Origin: Planctomycetaceae bacterium
Lineage (GTDB): Bacteria; Planctomycetota; Planctomycetia; Pirellulales; PALSA-1355
Reading direction: 5' to 3'
DNA length: 64,000 bases
Assembly: GCA_003153375.1 (NCBI GenBank)
Contig: PLYM01000216.1
Coordinates: forward strand, 270-64,269
Shown here: positions 37,781-45,045 of the stretch, piece after piece
Layout: each line of letters opens with the position of its first letter
Position numbering within the stretch: the stretch's first letter is position 1
Notes under the pieces: model-generated
Database searches by the model: none
What the model saw: the letters and a program-made list of their open reading frames with translations, nothing else
What the model was told of the DNA's origin: nothing
Position numbers and translations under genes: made by a program

Positions 37781-38498
37781 GCGACGATCTCGAAAGCTGG
37801 GCCAACAGTGGGTGGCCCGTATACAAATGATAGCGCTGGCAGCCCAAAGCGTCGACCAGGTGGTTGATTATTGTAGCACGCACCGTGGTCATCTTGACAG
37901 GCTTCTGCCGCTCGGCCGCCAGCGAGCTAGCCGGCGAATGGCCGATCGGATCGGACTCGATCGAGCGAAACGATCGCATCGCCGGATCGACATTGATATA
38001 GGCCCCGAAGTAGGTCGTCCAACTTCTGACCGCGACACCCACGGTCGCCAGCTGCCCGGTACGACCCCAAATGCCGTGCGTTCCGGTGCGGGTCTGGCCC
38101 GCGATGCCCAAACTGTCCAACGTAGCCAGCAGGCCGCGCTGGAACCTATTGAGATACTCGCCGACTGAAAAACCATGCCACTCGAGCGGCACGATCGGAT
38201 AGACGGCCAACTGGCCCGGCGCGTGCAGCAGGCAGCCGCCGCCGCGATTGACCCAGCGCACTTCCAACTGCCGGCTTTCCAATTCGCGCGGCGACATCCG
38301 CACGTGCGAGCGCGAGCCCAACCGCCCCATCGTGATTACCGGCGGATGCTCGGCCAGCAGCAATGCGATCTGGCCGTCTGCCCGCCCGCCCGCTTCGAAC
38401 ACCAGTCGCCGCTGCAACGCCAGGCAAACGTCGAAATCGATCGGACCCAGGAAGTAGGTCTCGACCGCGGGATCGGCGCTAGGACGTTGGTTGGCCAT
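37755..38498 (-). CDS. LipB-like octanoyltransferase lacking catalytic Lys and Cys
   Basis: 247 residues related to LipB (octanoyl-ACP:protein transferase): FLGPIDFDVCLALQRR, EHPPVITMGR, VNRGGGCLLHAPGQLAVYPI and WTTYFGAYINVDPAMRSF align with LipB regions. The catalytic Lys (GKIA in LipB) is Gln149 (GQLA), and the catalytic Cys (PCG motif) is gone: the region reads IESDPIGHSPASSL. A Cys (Cys89) occurs in the RGGGC loop at a position not known to be catalytic. So it is either inactive, a different acyl- or lipoyl-binding protein, or uses another mechanism. ATG at 38498. First gene of a lipB-lipA-lipoyl operon. Confidence 0.8.
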   Translation of the reverse strand: MANQRPSADPAVETYFLGPIDFDVCLALQRRLVFEAGGRADGQIALLLAEHPPVITMGRLGSRSHVRMSPRELESRQLEVRWVNRGGGCLLHAPGQLAVYPIVPLEWHGFSVGEYLNRFQRGLLATLDSLGIAGQTRTGTHGIWGRTGQLATVGVAVRSWTTYFGAYINVDPAMRSFRSIESDPIGHSPASSLAAERQKPVKMTTVRATIINHLVDALGCQRYHLYTGHPLLAQLSRSSHESVGRAP

Positions 38499-38728
38499 GG
38501 GGGGAGCTGCTGACGAGACCAGGGAGCCGTTATGGGATAAGGCGACGGGGCCAAAGTTGTACGCTTCGTCCTCGGCCTGCCGTGCGCCTGCCTTGAGCCG
38601 GCAGGATCGAGAGGTTAAAAGGACAGCAGACGATTTGTCCACACGGCCTGCCACTGTAACAATTGCCCTCGGCACGGAACAGAGCGGTCTGGTGCCTGCG
38701 GTGCCAGCGACGCGTGCGACGAAACCTC

Positions 38729-39250
38729 TTGCCTGGAGAAAACGTTACGGCCAAGTCCAAACCCAAATCAGCGAAGAAGTCGGCCCCCGATCGGGAGCAC
38801 GACAACGAGCGGCTGATCGCCCAGAATCGCAAAGCGCGGCACGAATACGAAGTGCTCGACACGCTCGAGTGCGGTATCGTGCTGGTCGGCAGCGAGGTGA
38901 AGAGCCTGCGCAAGGGCACCTTGTCGCTCGACGACGCCTATGGGCGCGTCAAAGACGGCGAGGTGTGGCTGTTGGGCTGCGACATTGCCGAATATGTGCA
39001 GGCCAACCAATTCAATCACGACCCAAAGCGGCCTCGCAAACTGCTGATGCACCGCCGCGAAATGAAAAAATTCGCCAGCCGGGCCTTCGAGCACGGCCTG
39101 ACGCTGGTGCCGCTGAAAATGTACTTCACCGAAGGCAGGGCCAAAGTCCTGATGGGCATCTGCAAGGGCCGCAAACTCTACGACAAACGCGAAGTGCTCA
39201 AGAAAAAGACCATGCAGCGCGACATCACCCGGGCACTGCGGCGCGGTTAA
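38729..39250 (+). CDS. smpB: SsrA-binding protein SmpB
   Basis: SmpB family: RKARHEYEVLDTLECGIVLVGSEVKSLRKG, EVWLLGCDIAEYVQANQFNHDPKRPRKLLMHRREM, RAKVLMGICKGRKLYDKRE and a basic C-terminal tail. It binds tmRNA in trans-translation; no ssrA gene is visible here. The start is unclear. I give TTG 38729; GTG 38714 is also in frame. Homologues usually begin just before AKSKPKS, where the sequence has GTT-ACG preceded by GGAG at a good distance (8 bases before ACG 38747), but no standard start codon. Confidence 0.9.
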   Translation: MPGENVTAKSKPKSAKKSAPDREHDNERLIAQNRKARHEYEVLDTLECGIVLVGSEVKSLRKGTLSLDDAYGRVKDGEVWLLGCDIAEYVQANQFNHDPKRPRKLLMHRREMKKFASRAFEHGLTLVPLKMYFTEGRAKVLMGICKGRKLYDKREVLKKKTMQRDITRALRRG

Positions 39251-39297
39251 GTGAATAGGTCGTCGGGCAACGGTCGTTGCACATTTCAAGCCACCGC

Positions 39298-39690
39298 ATG
39301 AGCGACCGACAGCGCGTTACTTCGGGCGTCCCCTGGGAAGCGGTCGTGGGCTATTGCCGCGCCGTGCGGGTTGGCAATCGGGTCTGCGTCTCGGGCACGA
39401 CCGCCACGGGTGACGATGGCTAGGTCGTTGGTCCTGGCGATGCCTATCGGCAATCCGTGCAAGCGATCCGAAATATCGAGCAGGCGCTGGCCCAACTCGG
39501 CGCCAAATTGTCGGACGTGGTTCGCACGCGGATGTTCGTCACCGACATCAGCCGCTGGCAGGAATATGGCCGGGCTCATGGGGAGTTCTTTCGCGAGCAT
39601 CCACCGACCACGTCGATGGTCGAGGTCGCGCGGCTGATCGATCCGGCCATGCTGATCGAGATCGAAGCCGACGCCGAGATTTCTTCGTAG
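39298..39690 (+). pseudogene. RidA/YjgF-family gene interrupted by an in-frame TAG
   Basis: From ATG 39298 the frame reads [23 protein letters not shown], then [16 protein letters not shown], then TAG at codon 42 (39421-39423), then continues in the same frame with VVGPGDAYRQSVQAIRNIEQALAQLG, TRMFVTDISRWQEYGRAHGEFF and MVEVARLIDP to 39690. This is one continuous RidA homologue; other members have Lys/Arg/Gly at the interrupted codon. The gene is otherwise undamaged, so a recent nonsense mutation, a sequence error, or read-through are all possible. An ATG at 39457 is not family-like as a start. Confidence 0.75.
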
Positions 39691-39800
39691 GCGACCACGC
39701 TCCGAACCAATCGCCGGGCGGCAGCGTACTAAGTGCCAGCCACGGCTCGCGGGCGATGCTCCGCGCTGACGGCGATTTTGGCCTTGTAGATCGGCGATAA

Positions 39801-39817
39801 CCTAATACGATGTAAGG
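39801..39817. promoter_or_regulatory. Candidate imperfect palindrome upstream of the metal-transport-like cluster
   Basis: CCTAATACGATGTAAGG is a partly palindromic 17-mer in the 203-base gap before the ABC ATPase gene, in the only A/T-rich stretch there. Ten of 17 positions match its reverse complement. A metal-responsive repressor site would be expected in this region, but the palindrome is weak and no regulator gene is nearby. Speculative. Confidence 0.18.
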
Positions 39818-39893
39818 CATTGGGAATATTCTCGCCGGGTGCTTTGGACGGCCGTTTCTTCTGGAAGCAAACTTTTCCCCGGGCTCGATTGGC

Positions 39894-40565
39894 ATGTTGC
39901 TGCTCAAGGGTGTCAGCAAGACGTTTCGCGAGCCCGATGGCTCGGCACTGCCGATTCTGGACGTCAAGCAGTTCGGCCTGGCGGCCGGCGAGCAGGTGGT
40001 GTTGATGGGACGCAGCGGCAGCGGCAAAACCACGCTGCTGCACGTGATCGCCGGCATCAGCCGCCCCGACGCCGGGGTGGTGCGAATCGACGGCTGCGAC
40101 ATCACACGACTGAGCGAGGCCGGCCGCGACCGGTTTCGCGCCGAGAAGATCGGCTACGTCTTTCAGACCTTCAACCTGCTGTCCGGCTTTTCGGCGTTGG
40201 AAAACGTGCTGCTGGGCATGTCATTCGCCAGCGGCCGGCCCGATGCCGCGCGGGCCCGCCGTCTGCTCGACCGCGTGGGACTCTCGCGGCGTTTGACGCA
40301 TCGACCGGCCATGCTCTCGGTGGGCGAACAGCAGCGCGTGGCCGTGGCCCGGGCTTTGGCGAATCGTCCCAAGCTGCTGCTGGCCGATGAGCCCACGGCC
40401 AACGTCGACGCCGGGCATCAACAGCAGATCATCGACTTGGTGCGCGAAACGTGCCGCGAGGAGGACGTGGCCTTGCTGCTCGTGACGCACACGCCCGAGG
40501 TGGCCGAACAATTCACACGCGTCGATCGGCTCGAAGACTTCAATCAACCCCTGAGCGTCGCATGA
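39894..40565 (+). CDS. ABC transporter ATPase (LolD/MacB-type)
   Basis: 223 residues: Walker A GRSGSGKTT, Q-loop VFQTFNLLSGFSALENV, signature LSVGEQQRVAVARAL (LSVGE in place of LSGGQ), Walker B LLLADEPTANVD, H-loop THTPEVAEQ. The family pairs with FtsX-type permeases. The stop overlaps the permease ATG by four bases (ATGA at 40562-40565), so the pair is translationally coupled. Usual partners are lipoprotein or macrolide export systems, or the metal-linked Zrg/PA4064-type system; the downstream genes favour the last. Confidence 0.92.
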   Translation: MLLLKGVSKTFREPDGSALPILDVKQFGLAAGEQVVLMGRSGSGKTTLLHVIAGISRPDAGVVRIDGCDITRLSEAGRDRFRAEKIGYVFQTFNLLSGFSALENVLLGMSFASGRPDAARARRLLDRVGLSRRLTHRPAMLSVGEQQRVAVARALANRPKLLLADEPTANVDAGHQQQIIDLVRETCREEDVALLLVTHTPEVAEQFTRVDRLEDFNQPLSVA

Positions 40566-42292
40566 GCCGTTGGACGATTGCCTGGCGCAGCATTCAGCAG
40601 CGGGGACTTGCCTCGACCCTGACGGGTCTGTCGATGGCGCTGGGCGTGATGCTGGTCGTGGCCGTACTCGTGGTGCACGGCGTGATCGACCGTTCGTTCC
40701 TCAACAACTCAGGCCTGGGCTACAACATCGTGGTTGGCGCCAAAGGCGGCCGTCTCGACCTAGTGCTCAACACGGTCTACTACCTGAGCCGGCCCGTCGA
40801 GAACATTCCCTACACTTACTACCTCGAACTCACGCAGGGCAAGTACAAGGATTACGTGGAGAAGGCTATTCCCGTCTGCCTGGGGGACATCTACCAGGAT
40901 TTTCGGGTCATCGGCACCACGTCGGACTTTTTTGACGAGTTGGACTACGGCGGCCGGGCCTATGAATTCGCGGTCGGCCGAAATTTCAAGGACGACGAAT
41001 ATTATTGCGCCGTGATCGGCGCCACCGTCGCGCGCGAGACCGGGCTGGAAGTGGGCGATGAATTTCAGCCGGCTCACGGCGCCTCCGACGGCCACGTACA
41101 CGACCCCTTCAAGATCGTGGGCGTTCTCAAACCCACCGGCACGCCCAACGATCGTGGGTTGTTCATCAACATGGAGGGTTTCTTCCTCATTCCCGAGCAC
41201 GCCAAGCCGGTGGATGACGAACCCGGCGATAAGGCGGCCGCCGAACACAAGCACGAGCACGGCGAAGACGACCACGGGCATGCCGAGGATTCGGACCACA
41301 AGCACGACGCGCACGGCGATGACGATCATGCTCATGAGAAAGAACAGCCGGCCGGCAAGAAGGCTGCCGGGCCCGCCGACCGTCACGAGGAGACCGACGG
41401 CGACGTGCGCGAGAAAGATCGCGATCCCGACGCCATGCCCGTCGAGGAGCATGACGCCGACGACAAAGATCACGATCACGGCGACCACGATCACGACAAG
41501 CACGAGCACACGGATCACGACCACGCCGACATGCCGGCCGCCGAGGGCGAGCACGAGCACGAAGAGCATGACCACGCGGGACACGAACACGACGCGCACG
41601 AGCATGGCCATGGCGAACACGAACACGCGGGCCACGATCATCACGAAGATCACCACCATGGCCACACGCACGGACCTCTGCCGATCGAACAGCGCGAAGT
41701 GACGGCGGTGCTGGTGCTAACCTCGAGCGTGCCGACAGGCTTCATGGACGATCAGGGGCGCCCGCTGCGCACGCCACCCGAGGCGATGGCGCCGGCCCTG
41801 ATCAAGATGATCAACAAGGATTCGGTCGCTCAGGCCGTGCAGCCGATTCGCGAGATGAACGTCCTGTTCAGCACCTTCGTTAATCCCATGCAGGGAGTGC
41901 TGCTGTGCCTGACGGTGATGATCGTGATCGTCTCGGGCATTGGCATTCTGGTCAGCATTTACAACTCGATGAACGAGCGGCAGCACGAGATTGCCGTGAT
42001 GCGGGCCTTGGGTGCCGGCCGGCGCACGGTGATGCTGCTGGTTCTGCTGGAATCGATTTTGCTGAGTCTCGCCGGCGGTTTGGCGGGCTGGCTTGTGGGC
42101 CATGTGTTGATCGCCGCCCTAAGTCCTTGGATCGCCATGCAAACCGGCGTTTCGATTGGCTTCCTGCAGTTTGTTGGCTATGAGTTGGTTATAATACCAG
42201 GGTTGATCGCTTTGGCCTCGCTCGTGGGTTATCTGCCCGCCATGGCCGCGTATCGCACGGATGTGGCCAAAGCGCTCAGCGCTACGCCCTAG
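40562..42292 (+). CDS. FtsX-type ABC permease with His-rich insertion
   Basis: 576 residues. An N-terminal TM helix (LSMALGVMLVVAVLVVHGVI) is followed by an extracytoplasmic MacB-PCD-like domain (about 45-440), then three TM helices (about 445-565) with NEIAVMRALGAGRRTVMLLVLLE-like FtsX sequence (QHEIAVMRALGAGRRTV). The extracytoplasmic domain holds an insert at about residues 228-372 made largely of His, Asp and Glu, with about 40 His. Such segments bind Zn, Cu, Ni or Co. I infer that the permease carries its own metal-binding domain, replacing a separate His-rich protein. Coupled to the ATPase gene; followed by a GC hairpin and the CPFC gene. Confidence 0.88.
   Translation: MSRWTIAWRSIQQRGLASTLTGLSMALGVMLVVAVLVVHGVIDRSFLNNSGLGYNIVVGAKGGRLDLVLNTVYYLSRPVENIPYTYYLELTQGKYKDYVEKAIPVCLGDIYQDFRVIGTTSDFFDELDYGGRAYEFAVGRNFKDDEYYCAVIGATVARETGLEVGDEFQPAHGASDGHVHDPFKIVGVLKPTGTPNDRGLFINMEGFFLIPEHAKPVDDEPGDKAAAEHKHEHGEDDHGHAEDSDHKHDAHGDDDHAHEKEQPAGKKAAGPADRHEETDGDVREKDRDPDAMPVEEHDADDKDHDHGDHDHDKHEHTDHDHADMPAAEGEHEHEEHDHAGHEHDAHEHGHGEHEHAGHDHHEDHHHGHTHGPLPIEQREVTAVLVLTSSVPTGFMDDQGRPLRTPPEAMAPALIKMINKDSVAQAVQPIREMNVLFSTFVNPMQGVLLCLTVMIVIVSGIGILVSIYNSMNERQHEIAVMRALGAGRRTVMLLVLLESILLSLAGGLAGWLVGHVLIAALSPWIAMQTGVSIGFLQFVGYELVIIPGLIALASLVGYLPAMAAYRTDVAKALSATP
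41240..41685 (+). repeat. Low-complexity His/Asp/Glu codon tract within the permease gene
   Basis: The DNA consists mostly of CAC/CAT, GAC/GAT and GAG/GAA codons in imperfect repeats such as CACGAGCAC and GACCACGAC. The tract lies inside the permease coding sequence and stays in frame throughout. It could expand or contract by slippage. Apparent open frames on the opposite strand and other frames here (for example 40760-41671 minus) are products of this composition. Confidence 0.8.
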
Positions 42293-42298
42293 GGCACA

Positions 42299-42316
42299 CC
42301 CGCCCCCACGGGCGGG
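42299..42316 (+). terminator. GC hairpin between permease and CPFC gene
   Basis: CCCGCCC-CCAC-GGGCGGG: a perfect 7-bp stem with a 4-base loop, six bases after the permease stop codon. It lacks a following T run, so it is more likely an mRNA-stabilising or partial-termination element within the operon than a full terminator. Confidence 0.4.
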
Positions 42317-42354
42317 CCCCGCCACGCGAACCTCTTGTTTGTAAGGAACATCGT

Positions 42355-43773
42355 ATGACCACCGTGCGTCGCACCGGATCGTCGCGAGCCCTGGCCGGCC
42401 TGATCGCTTTGGCCAGCTTGGCCGTGCTAGCGCCGAGCGCCTTGGCCTGTCCTTTCTGCAGCGCCGTGTCGCTCACGTTCAGCGAAGAGATCAACAACTC
42501 GGCCGTGGCCGTGATCGCCAAGCTGGTGCAAGCCCCACCCAAGGCCGACGACCAGAACTCTTCGCTCGAAGCGGCCAAGGCCAAATTCGAAATCATTCGT
42601 GTGCTCAAGGGCGAAGAAGCCCTGGGCAAGGGTCGCGCGATCGAGACGGTCTATTTCGGCGACAGCCCCGTCGGCGCGACGTTCTTGATCATGGGTATCG
42701 ACCCGCCGACGATCAACTGGGGCACGCCCATCGCGATCAGCGAGCGCGGGATGGAGTATGTCGCCAAGGCCATGGAACTGCCCAAAGAAGGACCCGACCG
42801 GCTCGACTTCTTTCAGAACTACCTGGAAGACTCCGACGAGATGCTGGCCCGCGATGCGTATGACGAATTTGCCAAAGCTCCCTACTCGGTCGTGCTGGGT
42901 CTCAAGGACCGGATGCACCACGATAAGATCATCGAATGGGTCCGAAGCACGCAGATTCCGGTCAGCCGCCGGCGGCTCTATATGACGATGCTGGGCGTGT
43001 GCGGCAAGCCCGACGATCTGCCGATGATCGAGGAGATGATCAAGTCGAAGGATCGCCAGACCAAAGGCGCGCTCGACGCCCTGGTGGCGGCCTATCTGAC
43101 GCTCAAGGGTCCCGACGGGATGCCGCTCGTTGAAGAACTGTTCCTGAAGAACAAGGACGCCGAGTATACCGACACCTATGCCACGATCATGGCGCTGCGG
43201 TTTCACGGCACCGAGGAAAAAATCATTCCCAAGCCGCGACTGCTCGAGGGCTTTCGCGCCATGCTCGATCGTCCGCAATTGGCCGACCTGGTGATTCCGG
43301 ATCTGGCTCGCTGGGAAGACTGGTCGGTGCGCGATCGGCTGGTCGACTTGTTCAAAAAGGCCGATGACGATTCGAATTGGGTGCGCGTGCCGGTGATCAA
43401 TTATCTGCGGGCCTGCCCGTTGCCGGCCGCCAAGGAGCAGCTCGACGAGCTGGCCAAGCTCGATCCGGAAACGTTCAAGCGGGCCAATGCTTTCTTTCCG
43501 TTGGCCGCTTCGAGCGCCGCGCCACCGGCTGCTGGTGACAAGGCCGCGGAAAAAAATGAAGCCTCCAAGACGCCGGTCGCTGGTGCCCCCGAGGCGACCA
43601 CGCCGCCGGGCAAAGCTTCCGCCGCGTTGGCTTTGCCGGCGACGAACGATCCCGACGCTCCGGCAGCAGCGGCCAGCAACCTGCCCGTGATGGGCGGATT
43701 GGCTTTGGCCGCCGTGCTATTGGCCTGTGCATTTTGGGCTATTCTGAAAGGTGGCCAGCAGGCCGCCAGCTAA
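42355..43773 (+). CDS. Secreted CPFC-motif protein with C-terminal TM anchor (paralogue A)
   Basis: 472 residues. Signal peptide (RALAGLIALASLAVLAPSALA) ends just before CPFCSAVSLTF, so the mature protein begins with a CxxC pair. The main domain (about 35-380) is mixed alpha/beta with helical repeats (LFLKNKDAEYTDTYATIMALRF). A Pro/Ala/Glu-rich linker follows (about 380-440), then a C-terminal TM helix (GGLALAAVLLACAFWAIL). GGAAC sits 6-7 bases before ATG. Its closest match in the window is the gene at 44996, which shares the CPFC start and the whole domain order. Function unknown. Context suggests metal or redox handling outside the cytoplasm. Confidence 0.8.
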   Translation: MTTVRRTGSSRALAGLIALASLAVLAPSALACPFCSAVSLTFSEEINNSAVAVIAKLVQAPPKADDQNSSLEAAKAKFEIIRVLKGEEALGKGRAIETVYFGDSPVGATFLIMGIDPPTINWGTPIAISERGMEYVAKAMELPKEGPDRLDFFQNYLEDSDEMLARDAYDEFAKAPYSVVLGLKDRMHHDKIIEWVRSTQIPVSRRRLYMTMLGVCGKPDDLPMIEEMIKSKDRQTKGALDALVAAYLTLKGPDGMPLVEELFLKNKDAEYTDTYATIMALRFHGTEEKIIPKPRLLEGFRAMLDRPQLADLVIPDLARWEDWSVRDRLVDLFKKADDDSNWVRVPVINYLRACPLPAAKEQLDELAKLDPETFKRANAFFPLAASSAAPPAAGDKAAEKNEASKTPVAGAPEATTPPGKASAALALPATNDPDAPAAAASNLPVMGGLALAAVLLACAFWAILKGGQQAAS

Positions 43774-43798
43774 GACTTGCGAACGTTCTCGGCAATCC

Positions 43799-44476
43799 AT
43801 GAGCATTGACCTCGAAACTGCCGCGACCGACAACGAGCGCTACGAGCGATACCGCGCCTTGAGCACGGCGGCCGTGGCCAGCTTGATGATTGGCCTGCTG
43901 TCGTGCCTGGCCATTCTGGATTGGTCGCTGGTCACGATTCCACTCATCGGCATACCGCTGTCGCTGTTTGCGCTGCGAAAGGTGCGCCGCCACAACGACG
44001 AGCTGACCGGCGAAAAGCTGGCCCTGGGTGGCCTGGCGCTCTCGGTCTTGTTCCTCTTCGTCGGGCCCGCGCTGTTGACGTACGAATTCGTTACCGAGGT
44101 GCCCGACGGGTATGAGCGGATTTCGTACACCGACTTGCAGCCCGACCCGGCCGTGGCCGCTCAGCAGTTGCCGCCCAGCGCGACGGATCTCGAGGGCAGG
44201 AAGATCTTCATCAAGGGCTTCGTCTATCCGGGCCGCGAGAAGGACGGCATTCGCCAGTTTCTGCTGGTGCGCGATCAGGGCGATTGCTGCTTTGGCGGCA
44301 ATCCAAAAATCACCGATCGAATTCAAGTGACATTGAACTCGAAGCTCCGGGGTCTGAGGTTTCAGTCGCGGCTGCACAAGGTGGCGGGCACGTTTCACGT
44401 GGCCCCGATGAACAAGGCCGTGGGAGATGCGAAAGGCGGCGTGCTGTACCATCTCGAGGCCGACTACGTGGAATGA
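43799..44476 (+). CDS. DUF3299-like membrane protein (copy A)
   Basis: 225 residues. N-terminal TM region (AAVASLMIGLLSCLAILDWSLVTIPLIGIPLSLFALRKV and LALSVLFLFVGPALLTYEF) resembling DUF4190-type hairpins, then an outside domain: RKIFIKGFVYPGREKDGIRQFLLVRDQGDCCFGGNP, which fits DUF3299 (a fold seen in the Zrg/PA4066-type zinc systems). The CCFG motif is kept in both copies in this cluster. It is 25 bases after the CPFC gene, and its stop overlaps the next start by four bases (ATGA at 44473-44476). Assignment to DUF3299 is by motif memory, not by search. Confidence 0.75.
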   Translation: MSIDLETAATDNERYERYRALSTAAVASLMIGLLSCLAILDWSLVTIPLIGIPLSLFALRKVRRHNDELTGEKLALGGLALSVLFLFVGPALLTYEFVTEVPDGYERISYTDLQPDPAVAAQQLPPSATDLEGRKIFIKGFVYPGREKDGIRQFLLVRDQGDCCFGGNPKITDRIQVTLNSKLRGLRFQSRLHKVAGTFHVAPMNKAVGDAKGGVLYHLEADYVE

Positions 44477-45045
44477 TGCGCAGCCTGCTCTATCTCCTGC
44501 CCTTGTTGTCGGCGCTCGTGCTGGGGGGCTGCACCGGACAATCGGCCGCTGAAACCCGAGGGGCCGCCGGCAAATCGGCGAGCCAGTCGCCACTTGAAGC
44601 CCGCCCCGCGAATCCGCCCGCGAGCGAGACACCCACGGCGCCGGTCACCGCGCGAGAATCGGTCGCCGACACGAAGGCCAAGAGCGTCACGTTCGACGAC
44701 ATCAAGCTCGAGTTGAAAAAGGGCGATCCGTTCACTTCCGAGGCGCTGACGCCCAAGGTCAAGCAGCTCGACGGCAAGTTGATCAACATCCGCGGCTATA
44801 TTCTGCCGAGTTTTCAGCAGGACGGCATCAAGCAATTCGTGCTGGTGCGCGACAATCAGGAGTGCTGCTTCGGGCCGGGCGCGCTATTGCACGATTGCGT
44901 GTTGGTCGAGATGACGCCGCCGGCCACGGCCACGTTCACGGTGCGGCCGGTCAGCGTCGAAGGCGTCTTCACGATCCATGAACTGCGGGGGCCCGATGGC
45001 AAACACCTGGCCATCTATCATCTCGACGGCAAAGAGGTCAAATAG
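44473..45045 (+). CDS. DUF3299-like lipoprotein (copy B)
   Basis: 190 residues. Signal peptide with lipobox: MMRSLLYLLPLLSALVLGGCTGQ, so lipidated at Cys21. The mature protein has an Ala/Pro/Thr-rich linker (to about 75), then the same domain as copy A: GKLINIRGYILPSFQQDGIKQFVLVRDNQECCFGPG, and a C-terminal half with VRPVSVEGVFTIHELRGPDG. Overlaps copy A's stop (ATGA) and the next CPFC gene's start. A pair of DUF3299-like proteins, one membrane-anchored and one lipidated, is unusual. Probably works with the permease as an accessory. Confidence 0.75.
   Translation: MMRSLLYLLPLLSALVLGGCTGQSAAETRGAAGKSASQSPLEARPANPPASETPTAPVTARESVADTKAKSVTFDDIKLELKKGDPFTSEALTPKVKQLDGKLINIRGYILPSFQQDGIKQFVLVRDNQECCFGPGALLHDCVLVEMTPPATATFTVRPVSVEGVFTIHELRGPDGKHLAIYHLDGKEVK

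Noticed and set aside
39421-39423. Stop-codon reassignment (TAG read as an amino acid)
   Set aside because: Several other genes in the window end on TAG in the expected place (for example lines ending the ribBA and PPIase genes), so TAG is a normal stop here.
40760-41671. Hydrophobic Val/Met/Ile-rich 303-codon minus-strand frame
   Set aside because: It mirrors the His/Asp/Glu codon tract of the permease; the apparent membrane segments arise from reading CAC/GAC codons in reverse.
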